Below are positions 45,572 to 56,185 of a stretch of DNA of 64,000 nt, one piece after another. Origin of the DNA: Liquidambar formosana (lineage: Eukaryota > Streptophyta > Magnoliopsida > Saxifragales > Altingiaceae); contig CM077820.1 of the NCBI GenBank assembly GCA_039720395.1, positions 50,893,666 to 50,957,665 on the forward strand, given 5' to 3'. The notes under the pieces were generated by a model. It saw only the letters and a list, made by a program, of their open reading frames with translations, ran no database searches and was not told the origin of the DNA. The stretch's first letter is position 1, and every line of letters begins with the position of its first letter. A program made the translations under genes and the position numbers.

Positions 45572-47870
45572 TCAACTTAACTGATCGCAAACCCAACGCA
45601 TTCCAATGCCATATACCAATTTCTTGAATGTTGACGATGGTAAGGCCTTGGTGAATAAATCCGCAAGATTATCAGTGGAACGTATTTGCTTCACATCAAT
45701 TTCATGCCTCTGCTGGAGTTCATGAGTGTAGAAGAACTTTGGTGAAATGTGTTTGGTTCTATCACCTTTGATGTACCCTCCTTGGATTTGTGCAATACAT
45801 GCAGCATTATCTTCATAAATTGTTGTTGGCATACTTTTAATCAGAGGTAACCCACATGTGTTTCGAATGTGATGGACCACAGATCTTAACCATACACATT
45901 CACGACTTGCTTCATGGAGTGCAAGTATCTCAGAGTGATTAGAAGATGTAGCAATTAAAGTCTGCTTTGTAGATCGCCAAGAGATCGCTATATTGCCACA
46001 TGTAAATACATACCCTGTTTGTGAGCGAGCTTTGTGAGGATCAGAAACGTATCCAGAATCTGCATATCCTTCTAAACAAGGACCATGGGCTAATTCCTTT
46101 GAGTAAAACAAACCCATATCTGTAGTTCCACGAAGGTAGCGTAAAATATGTTTAATACCATTCCAGTGTCGTTGAGTTGGAGCAGAACTGAATCTTGCTA
46201 ATAAGTTGACTGAAAATGCTATATCAAGCCTAGTGCATTGTGCTAAATATAACAAAGCACCTATTGCACTAAGATATGGTACTTCAGGACCAAGTAGCAT
46301 TTCATTATCTTCTTTGGGGCGAAATGGATCTTTTTTAATATCAAGAGATCGAACCACCATGGGAGAACTTAGTGGATGCGCTTTATCCATTTAAAACGTT
46401 TCAATACCTTTTCGGTATAAGCTGATTGATGGATAAGAATTCCATTTGATTTATGCTCGATCTGCAGGCCGAGACAATATTTTGTTCTCCCTAAATCTTT
46501 CATCTCAAATTCTTTTTTCAAATATTCAGCAGCTTTCATGAGCTCTTCAGGAGTCCCAATTAAATTTATATCATTAACATAGACTGCAATGATTGCGAAT
46601 CCAGATTCTGATTTCTTTATAAATACACAAGGGCATATAGGATTATTAATGTATCCTTCTTTAACTAAGTGCTCACTGAGACGATTATACCACATTCTTC
46701 CAGATTGTTTTAATCCATATAAGGATCGTCTCAGTTTAATTGAGTACATATTTCGTGGTTGTGATGTATTTGCTTCAGGCAATTTGAATCCTTCAGGGAT
46801 CTTTATATATATATCTGCATCTAACTTTCCATATAAATATGCAGTAACTACGTCCATAAGACGCATGTCAAGTCCTTCTGAGACTGACAGACTAATTAAA
46901 TATCGAAATGTAATGGCATCCATTACAGGTGAATATGTTTCTTCATAATCAATCCCAAGTCTCTGCAAGAAACCTTGTGCTACTAAACGAGTTTTATATC
47001 TGACGATCTCTTTTTTATCATTACGCTTTCTTACAAACACCCATTTGTAACCCACGGTTTTCACATCATTGGGTGTTAGGACTACAGGTCCAAATACTTT
47101 ACGTTTTTCTAGCGAATCCAATTCTTCTTGGATTGCTTCTTTCCACTTTAACCAATCAGGTCTACTGTGACATTCGTCTACAGTGCGTGGTTCGAGATCA
47201 TCATCATCTTTCGAATTTCAGTAGCTACTTCGAAAGAAAATACATCATTAATAACCACTTCTGAGCGATCCCACAATTCTTTTGTACATGTATAGTTTAT
47301 GGAAATTTCTTCATTTCCATGTACATATGCCTCTTTATTGTTTTCTGTCTCTTCAGGGACATTTTCCTCTTTAGGAGTTATTAAATCAGAATTTGTGGGA
47401 ATATTTATTTCTTGTTCAATAGCCTCTTCCGGAGTACTATTTTCTATATTTTGTTGCCCTTTTATTTTCCTCTTCCGGGGAACTAAATCTTTTGAACCAA
47501 AGGGTCTACCACGCTTCAGGCATGTAGTAGATGATTCATTTGCTGCAATAATAGTAGACTTACCAATTGGTACATTGATCTTTGCTGGTGTGTTTGCAGC
47601 CGGTATATAAGACTTAGTTATTTTTGCTGCGTCTGTAAATGCATCTGGCATTTGATTAGCAATCTTCTGAAGATGAGTGATCATCTGTACTTCAGTTTCA
47701 CATTGAGCAGTACGTGGATCAAGATGGGACAAAGATGGTACATTCCAAGAAAGTTCACGTCGTTCTTCTATCAGTGGATTTCCTCCTCCTAACGACGGGA
47801 ACTGTGTTTCATCAAAATGACAATATGCAAATCTTGCTGTAAAAACATCACTTTGTGAGTTTGGGTGTGT
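45572..47870 (-). pseudogene. pol: Copia pol remnant: integrase end, reverse transcriptase, RNase H
   Basis: Read on the - strand: an integrase C-terminal part (DETQFPSLGGG region about 47800, WN.PSLSHLDPRT about 47720); a linker; reverse transcriptase 46369-47121 with KARLVAQGF-like, DV.TAYLYG and YVND; and RNase H 45572-46390 with GYADSGY, SNHSE, YEDNAA and TKHI.P motifs. The RT active site is YVND instead of YVDD. Frames are broken at about 46386 and between 47121 and 47215. It cannot be active. Confidence 0.88.
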
Positions 47871-49600
47871 GAATTCTTACCATACTGTGATTATCATCCC
47901 TTACCATCATTGTGATTATGTTAAAGTATAAAGATCTTTATGTTAGAGCACTTCTGGTGCGCTACCACATGTGTTTCAATTGTGCTTATAATCGTATAGA
48001 AGAGAAAATATTTAATATGAGCTTCTACCCCAAAATCATAGAGGTAATATAAAGATATTCCTCATTTCCATTGTTAATGGTTTCAATATGATAACTATTT
48101 ACGATGTAAATTTTAAAAACTCAATAAATTTCTTCTACTTCTGGTAGAATATAAAGAATTGTCAACATAAATTTTTGTTCTTTTTGGCAATATTATATTT
48201 GCTCTTCTGGAACCTTCAATTAGGTTAGATGAACCTCATATGGTATTGACAATAGTTTTGAATAATGATAAATATTGGAAATTTAATGATTGTGTGAGTT
48301 ATAGCACTGTCTTCCAGACATATATTTTTAACAATCATCTTGAAATAAGATCTGCAATATCATATTGCAATTCATATTTGATTTCCCGTATACTAGTTTA
48401 TAAATTATGCTTGTTTTCAGGTGAGTATATAGGGGAACATATATTCACTAGATATAGACGTGAAGTAATTAGTACACCTACAATAGTACTTACAAGGCAA
48501 GAATTATTAAAATATTTTTACAATCTTGCCACTCTGTTCAGTGTATTGTCACATTTTGGTATCTTGAAAATATTTATCTATATAAGATTTTGCAATAAAT
48601 CGATCATTTTCAAAAGAATCAAATATCAAAAGAATTATGGTCACAAATATTTAATTTCAATGGTCATCAAATTTAATGATGAAATGGTTTTGATAATAAT
48701 AAAAAAAATTGGCCAACAAATAATTTCAAACTCATAAATCAAAATAGATTGTTATCACGTAGTAAGTAAAACCAATTTACTTGTTTTATAAAGCTTTATG
48801 ACCATTTTTTTTTTTTAATATGATAGAGAAAATAATTCCATATTGATACATATGCCAAGGTATCTTTACCACGGTTAGAGTAACTTACCCAAAGCACTAG
48901 TACTTCTCCAATGGCAGAATAGAAATAATAGATAGCCTTTCATCAATTCTTCAAGGTTTGCTTAGGCAATTGGCACTATTGGGAGTGCCTTTAATTAAAC
49001 TAACGCATGCCAAAATGGGGCTAGGATTCTTAATGGGCTGCAGAGACAATCTCCAGTTGGTCTCTCTAGTTCTCAAAATGCTACTAATAAGTAACAAAAA
49101 ATCTGTAATCTGCTCCAAGTACAATGACCAAATCTGAAATTTTAGTGAAAACAATTTGTGATGCGTATAAATGAATTTTTATATGTTCAATCCAAAAAGA
49201 AATGGGCTTTCGTGTTTATATCACTTAAAAGTATATCAAATGTACTTTGTAACCTCAAAATTTGGTAGAGAAATACCTAGCAAAACCCATTCAAAAATAT
49301 TTTTCAATATTAAGTTAGTGCTGTCTAACAGAAATCCCAGATTCAGGTGTACCACGAAATAATTACGCAAAAAATATCAAATGCTCACCCAATGACACGA
49401 AAATTGGTAGGATGTTAGCCCAACAAGTCAGTGACAAAATCCAATTCGTTTCATCTCAAAATCATAACTAGAACTAAAGTTATGAATTAAATGGTAAAAT
49501 AGGTTCGTGCTGTCAACACAATATAACACACAAAACCTCAACCAAGTATTTACTTTATCTCGTAGGTTTATTCTATAAACCGATGCTTATTTCTTCAGTG
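47871..49600. other. Unrecognised interior of the Copia element
   Basis: Where gag, protease and integrase are expected, no matching protein is seen on either strand. Very AT-rich. A 165-residue open frame at 48240-48737 (+) has no recognisable motif and lies antisense to the element. Small TTCTAC...GTAGAA hairpins occur (about 48135). Confidence 0.5.
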
Positions 49601-49605
49601 TCATT

Positions 49606-50202
49606 CCACTTCTAGTGGTTTGGTATTTTATTTTTCCACACTAAATATATTCATTCCACTTCTGGTGGTTTGATATTTCATTGCTCCACTTTTAGTGGTT
49701 TGGTATTTCATTAATCCACTTCTAGTGGTTTGGTATTTTATTTTTCCACACCAAATATATTCATTCCACTTCTGGTGGTTTGATATTTCATTGCTCCACT
49801 TCTAGTGGTTTAGTATTTCATTAATCCACTTCTAGTGGTTTGGTATTTTATTTTTCCACACTAAATATATTCATTCCACTTCTGGTGGTTTGATATTTCA
49901 TTGCTCCACTTCTAGTGGTTTAGTATTTCATTGCTCCACTTCTAGTGGTTTGGTATTTTATTACTCCACTTCTAGTGGTTTAGTATTCCACTTCTAGTGG
50001 TTTAGTATTTCATTGATCCACTTCTAGTGGTTTGGTATTTTATTACTCCACTTCTAGTGTTTTAGTATTCCACTTCCAGTGGTTTAGTATTTCATTAATC
50101 CACTTCTAGTGGTTTGGTATTTTATTACTCCACTTCTAATGGTTTGATATGTCATTAATCCACTTCTGGTGGTTTGGTATTCCATTATTCCACTTCTGGT
50201 GG
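49606..50202. repeat. Minisatellite of CCACTTCTAGTGG hairpins
   Basis: About 19 units of roughly 30 bp, each with CCACT-TCT-AGTGG or the variant CCACTTCTGGTGG, followed by TTTGGTATTTCATTA-like text, with a higher-order period of about 111 bp in the first half. It lies in the leader half of the Copia element. Confidence 0.88.
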
Positions 50203-50514
50203 TTTTTATCATAAAATGACATACTTTAAGCTGACACAGTGAAGTTACCAGTAAATCTGAGAGAAGTTGACTGACAACAGAGGTGACGTTGACAGTCAAT
50301 TCGTAGTAAAACAATAGCAGATTTTTGTGTGTTCTTCTATGCTAACTAAAGCAAAAGTTAAGGTGCACCCACGAATTTTCACCAAAATTTTACAAGCATC
50401 TAAAGAAGTTGCATAACACATAATAGAGAAATATATTACTCAATTTAATTTGGTCATCATTGACCATCACTTTATTCAATTAAATTGAGACTTTATTCAT
50501 TATTTCTAAAACTT

Positions 50515-50930
50515 CAGGTTTTGAATTTTGTCTCTTGCTTCGGAAGAGAACAGATGAATAATAACTTTTTTTTTTTTTATAGAAAACTTCTGGTTTTCAG
50601 ATCTTTCTCTTACTTCAGGAAGAGAAGATGAATTGTTACCCTTTTTCCTTTTTAATTATAAAACTTCAGGTTTTATTTTAAATCTTCTCTTGCTTCAGGA
50701 AGAGAATATATGAACAACAACTTTTCTTATAAAAAATTTTGGAGATTGAAATTTGTTTCTTCCTTCATGAAGATAACATGTAAATAATAACTTTTCATAT
50801 AGAAAACTTCAAGTTTTCAAATCTTTCTCTTACTTCAAGAAGAGAAAATGAATCATCACTCCTTTTATTTATTTCTAAAACTTCAAGTTTTATTTTTAAA
50901 TCTTCTCTTGCTTCAGGAAGAGAAGATGGA
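50515..50930. repeat. Hairpin repeats in the Copia leader
   Basis: Six units, about 70-80 bp apart (near 50530, 50602, 50683, 50754, 50821, 50900), of the form TCTTCTCTT-GCTTCAGG-AAGAGAAGA, with stems up to 9 bp and a mostly constant CTTCAGG centre. They alternate with AAAACTTC.GGTTTT blocks. Confidence 0.75.
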
Positions 50931-51127
50931 TTCATCCATTCAAGTATATAATTTAGAGTAAAAACCAATCCACAACCAAATTGGTTAAAAGCATACCAAC
51001 TTACCACAATCAAATTGGTTTAGAAAGTATCAACTTACCAACTTACCACAACCAAATTGGTTAAGAAAGAAGATGGTGGTAGTATGATATTGCTCCAAAA
51101 TTCCTTGAGCAATTCGTGCTGATAACG

Positions 51128-51480
51128 TGTTGTAAAACCAAGAATTTAGAACAAGTTATGAGGAGAGTAAAATTTCTCATTCATCTTCTTTCTCTTCTTT
51201 CTCTCCAAATACACATTTCTTCATTCTCTCCAAAATATACATTTCTCCATTCTCTCCAAAATATACATATCACTCTTCTTTCTCCCCTTCCCCTTTTATC
51301 TTAGTTTGAATTAGGTCCACATGATGGGATTACCTAACCCACTTATGAAGTGGTGTTCCCATTATCACAAAGTGGAGGGGATTACCTAACCCACTTATGA
51401 AGTGGTGTTCCCATTATCACAAAATGGAGGAGGTGTGGACATCCACTCAATTGTCCACTCAATGTTTAATATTCATAACA
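51128..51480 (-). repeat. 5' LTR of the Copia element
   Basis: 353 bp, partner of 44961-45313. It has the same internal 52-bp duplication and about six substitutions between the pair. The right flank CTCCC is the target duplication. Confidence 0.9.
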
Positions 51481-51663
51481 CTCCCGACCGTCATTAATTG
51501 ACGAAGTCCAATTTATTTATTTATTTTATTTATTTTGGCTGGCCGGCTGGGTGACAAAGTCCACAGTCAAACACTGCAGCAAATAAGGAGATTAATTATC
51601 AGGACAAGGCACTGCAAAACCGTGTACCCCCAAGAAAAAGACATTTACTTATTTTCCCGGCGA

Positions 51664-53222
51664 ATGAGGAAGACGAAGGGCTGCAGTTTTCTCTGTGGAT
51701 TATCACTGCGGTGGGATCCATACAAACCCAATATCTCAAGGGCAGAAGCTTATTTTCGCCCCATCAACCCTGCGGCACTTTTCACTGGCTTTAATCCGAA
51801 AAGCCACCAACAACTTCCACAATGATTTTATCATCAGCATTCACACTTACAACATAATATACAAAGGTAGTATCGATGGCGGCAATACCATGGTTGTCAT
51901 CAAGAGGTATAATTCTGGGCCACAGTTGGGAGCCCATGAGCTCAGGACTCAGATTAATGTGTTCTCACCGCTCCGTCATCCTCATCTAGTCTCTCTGATT
52001 GGCTACTGAGACCAAAATGATGAGATGATCGTTGTATATGATTACATGATCAATGGGACTCTATATAAACGTCTACACGGAACAAACAGTGACCCACTAC
52101 TATGGAAGCAGAGGCTTGAGATATGCATATATAGCTGCAGCTAAAGGGTTACACTTTCTTCATACCGGTGGCAAGCAGACAATCATTCACAGAGACGTGA
52201 AGAGCCCCAACATCTTGTTGGACGGGAAATGGGTAGCTAAGATTGCGAATTTTGGGGTCTCCTTGAAGGGTCCATCCGGCATGCCCAATACGGCTGTGAG
52301 TAATGAAGGAGTTACGGGTACATTGGGGTATTAATTTGGATCCCGAATACGCAAGGCATCAGCAACTGACAGAGAAATCTGACGTGTATTCATTTGGTGT
52401 GGTGTTGTTTGAGGTATTGTGCGTAGGAAACCATGGGATTGTGAGCTTACTGATCAGTATCGAGTGACTCTAGCCGATGGGGCTCGAGAGTGTATTCGAA
52501 ACAGGACCCTCGATCAGATCATTGATCCTTATCTGACGGGTATGTTGTATATTTTGGTATTTCAAAATATTTACTTATTCTTGTGTTTCTTGTTGTTTGC
52601 ACAAAACACCTTGTCCCATATTGGAAATTTATAAAGTCTTGTCTTGTGTTTATATACCTTTATACTCTTTATGTTTGGTTAACATGTGGTAGAGTTTAAG
52701 GAGGTCCACGTGCGCACGAGCCGAAACCCAATTGATCAATTGAAAGTAGGCCGCCACTGTCCATCTGCACTGTTGGGCGCGTGGGGCGCAAATTACTTTT
52801 AAGGGCAGTGTTCTCACACGCCTCAGTCCGATAAGTTTCTGCTTTATTTACTTGTAGCTTCCATATTTTATTTTTCCAACAGGGTAAAATCGCACCGGTT
52901 TGTTTGAAGGAATTTGTGGCCATCGCACAGAGCTGCCTCCTTGGTAATAGAATTGAAAGACCCATGATGGGCGATGTGGTGGACGGACTTGAGTTCGCAC
53001 TGCAGCTGCAGGAAAGCGCAGACGCTGCCAACGAGGAAAATGATTCCGGTGATGATGATGAGCCTCACAATGAACACATCGATCTACCGCGGCATGTCAT
53101 TCGGTGAGTCCATCATCACCTATGCTCCCACCGACATGGTCCCAAGGCAAGGTGGTCGCATTTTAACTTCGAGAAATAGTGATCCGAGCTCTCCTTGCTC
53201 TGATTCTGAGTGTAAAATCTGA
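51664..53222 (+). pseudogene. Kinase copy 6: heavily broken Pto/FERONIA-like kinase
   Basis: Start ATG at 51664 (MRKTKGCSFLCG). A 1-bp deletion near 51772 shifts the frame. The glycine loop is replaced by ISIHTYN. A stop follows LIGY at about 52007. Extra bases occur at about 52130 and 52333 (in-frame stop after GTLGY). HRDVKSPN is kept, but DFG is NFG. A 339-bp solo LTR interrupts the codons for L-T-G-K (52543-52881). The C-lobe resumes to ERPMMGDVVDGLEF and a long tail (MVPRQGGRILT) in a shifted frame. It is clearly dead. Confidence 0.87.
52543..52881. mobile_element. Solo LTR, 339 bp, inside kinase 6
   Basis: Starts TGTTGTATATTTTGG and ends TTTTTCCAACA, with GGGTA duplicated on both sides (52538-52542, 52882-52886). 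It contains a CTTGTCCCATATTGG motif common in plant LTRs. It can be mistaken for a GT-AG intron. Confidence 0.82.
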
Positions 53223-53389
53223 GGAGGTGGAGGAGGTCTCCATTGCCACCCGCGAATCTGATTCCAAATGAGTCTTTTTTATATTTTTTGGGTGCCAATG
53301 AGATGTTCAAATGTTACTAATTTCCATGGTATATGATGATGAGGAGATAAGCCGGACAAAACATTTCATTGGAGTCATTATTGTACTAA

Positions 53390-53622
53390 GGCCATATTTG
53401 TTTGGTTGGAATGGAATGGATGGGATGGAATCTGATTCCATATTCAAAATAGTTTGGAATAGAATGAAATTGAAATAAACATTGCGGAATGAATATCATT
53501 ATAATTCACTACTATTTTTTTATTCCATTCCCATTTAACTACCTCATCCAAACATTCTGTTTGGAATGAATTGGAATGGGATTCCATTCCATCCATTCCA
53601 TTCCCACTAAACAAACATGGCC
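53390..53622. mobile_element. Tourist-like MITE, 233 bp
   Basis: Inverted ends GGCCATATTTGTTTGG / TAAACAAACATGGCC with long subterminal GGAATGGAATGGATGGGATGG / CCATTCCATCCATTCCATTCC matches, flanked by TAA (53387-53389, 53623-53625). Confidence 0.85.
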
Positions 53623-54205
53623 TAAGTGGTGTTACAATCTCTAATCTTTATTTGCTCCTTGCATCCTTTCTAAGGAGTGGTTATCTCAAGGTTACTCCCA
53701 TTTGAGTCTAGATTAATCCTACTGTGATGCACAATATACATACAAGCTCGTGTATCTGATAATGAAGAGACATAAATTTTATCTCACGACCTAGAACCAT
53801 GGTCCTTTATCATGTGTGCAACACCTTGTGCTATGCAGTTGCATTTTTCTTATTTTAAATGGCCATATTTGATGGTTAATTAATTTTAAATAGTTCTTTA
53901 AAATTATTATTTTTTATAATATTTCTTTCAAATTCTATCTAATTAAAACCAACAGAGCTATTAGATATCCAAAATCGCCTATTAAGATAGAGTCAAACAT
54001 TTCAGCTATCCTTTCTCCATTTTGTAATGTTGACGATTCAAGATTTTATTTGAAATTCCTGCAGGCAGTAACGCGTTCTCACTATCACCCCCCATATGCA
54101 CTATTACGCTCACACCGTCTTTCTCTATCTCCCCTGTTTTACAAAGAGAGTCCAATTCTTAAAAATCCAAGGTAAATTACACAAACACAGGGACTGCAAA
54201 ACGTC

Positions 54206-54868
54206 ATGAGGAAGACGAAGCAGCGCGGCGTCTCTTGCTGTGGACTATCATGGTGTTTGGATCCATACAAAGCCAATTCCTCAAGCTCAAAAGCTTCATC
54301 TTCGCCCCATCAACCCTGTCGGCGCTTTGCACTCGCGGAGATCCAAAAAGCCTCCAACAACTTTCACAGCGACTCTATCGTCGGCAAAGCTGGCTTCAGC
54401 ATCGTGTACAGAGGCTGTATCGACGGCGGCAACACAATGGTTGCGATCAGGAGGTTGACCCCAGGGTCCCACGACGGAGCCCGTGAGTTCAAGAATGAGA
54501 TTGAGTTGCTCTCTCAGCTCCGTCACCCTCATCTAATCTCTCCGATTGGCTACTGCAACGAAAAAAATGAGAGGATCCTCGTATATGATTACATGATCAA
54601 AGGGGATCTATTAAATCATCTTCTCTATAAAACAGAGAAAGGTGGACTACCATGGAAGCAGAGGCTTGAGATATGCATAGGTGCAGCGAAAGGATTACAC
54701 TATCTACACACAGGCGGAAAGCGGACTATCATTCACAGAGACGTGAAGAGCAGCAACATATTGTTGGACGAGAAATGGGCGGCTAAGATTCCGGATTTCG
54801 GGTCGTCCTTGATGGGCAAGGAAAAGAAACTAAGTAGAAAGTTTTGGCATGGTAATTGTACTCAATAA
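54206..54868 (+). pseudogene. Kinase copy 7: C-lobe lost, fused to CNL 3' flank
   Basis: Start ATG at 54206 ([16 protein letters not shown]), very close to copy 4. The glycine loop is GKAGFS and the ATP lysine is Arg (VAIR), so it is inactive. HRDVKSSN and DFG are present. After SSLMG (about 54817) the sequence switches to the CNL 3'-flank block (CAAGGAAAAGAAACTAAG), adding an unrelated tail and a stop at 54868. The C-lobe is missing. Confidence 0.88.
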
Positions 54869-56185
54869 GAGAAACAAATTTTTGTGCCTTTAAAACCAAA
54901 TACATATCCCTTTATCCTTTTGAAGAAGACAAAAAATAACACATAACAGAGTGTCCCTAAAAAAATGTAACCATAATAAGTTTAACATGCTACTTCAGTT
55001 TCAAACCACAGAAAATACACACAGAAGATGACCGAAACTACTCTTGGCTAGTTTCCCATCTTGTTATGTGTCACGTACAACTTTACATTAATTCATCAGG
55101 AAGTATGTGACATGTCGGGCTTGCCTTGTGTCATCTTAATTGAATTGCTTATGAAGCTTAGTCCATCTGCCATATTAGTTGCAGAATGTTAAGTTGCTTG
55201 TCTCGGCTCGCATGACCATTTTTCCCTCCAGCTTGAGATTTGCTACTCTAGTTAGAACATAGAGTCCAATTCCCACTGCATAATTTATTAGGCCAAAAAG
55301 GAAATGAACAAATGACGCGATGGAGTTTTGAGAAGAGAAAATTATAAATAAATAAAAAGAAAAGCAAAACTTCGCAAGTAAAATATATTATAGTTCAGCA
55401 ATTAGAGGGTCATTTTGATGCAACTTTGAGGAAAAATGACTTGCCTTCTTGGAGCACATATCTTCTCCGATAACCTCTTCCATTTTTTCTCTGCAATTTT
55501 CATAGTAGAGTGAGCCAATTTAGTCGTAACTTTAGGTTGCTATTCCTATGAATTGCAATGGCTCATCTTGTCAGCAATACAAAGTTCTAATTCGTATTTC
55601 TAAAATTGCAGAAGAAAAGGGTTAGTTGCATAGCATGAATGCCTTATTTTGGGAATCTTCTCATCAAGAAAGAGGGGGAAAAAAAAAGCAGAACATGTGC
55701 TTGAGATAATAAAGTGCTAATGAATGCTCACCAAGTATATTTTGATCAGACGAGTATGTAAAGCATAGCATTATAACTATTCTAATCAACCTTATTTATG
55801 CTCATTCAACTTTCTTGTTTTTGCCCATAGAATGATTGGGGGATGATTCAACGTTATTTGGAAGCCTTAAGAAAGGTTTCTGTCATTGGCTCATAGTAAT
55901 GAGGTTCTGCAATTAGTTTTTGCAATTCTCACAATTAGGGACTGACACCATGATACCTTCAAATAAATTAATTAATTCTAGACATTGGAGATACATTCAT
56001 GTTGCAGAGTCTGAACGGAAAATGAAAAAACACAAGAAAAAAGAGTAATTACATAGTATATATTATCTAGTTTTTAGATGGAATTAAAAATCAAAGAAAC
56101 CACATCGTTGCATGAAGTTACAAATCAATTGAGCAACATCATAAAGATATAGTAGAAGAGGTTACCTTCATATGTTGAAGAAATT
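54818..56185 (-). other. Conserved 3'-flanking block of CNL C
   Basis: Near copy of 36892-38254 downstream of CNL B. Its left edge is the breakpoint with kinase 7. No coding sequence. Confidence 0.65.

Larger units (their letters stand above)
44961..51480 (-). mobile_element. Degenerate Copia LTR retrotransposon, 6.5 kb
   Basis: Two 353-bp LTRs (44961-45313, 51128-51480), each TGTTGTAAAACC...TTCATAACA, flanked by a perfect CTCCC duplication (44956-44960, 51481-51485). On the - strand a purine tract CCAAGGGGAAG abuts the 3' LTR (45314 onward), and CGTTATCAGCACGA, a probable primer site, abuts the 5' LTR (below 51128). The LTRs differ by about six bases. Only the last part of pol is recognisable; gag, protease and most of the integrase are missing. 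The leader carries hairpin arrays. Confidence 0.9.

Noticed and set aside
48240..48737. 165-residue open frame in the Copia interior
   Set aside because: Antisense to the element, AT-driven composition, no recognisable motif.
49606..50202. CRISPR-like array
   Set aside because: Nuclear plant DNA; units are contiguous degenerate palindromes without unique spacers or cas genes, and lie inside a Copia element.
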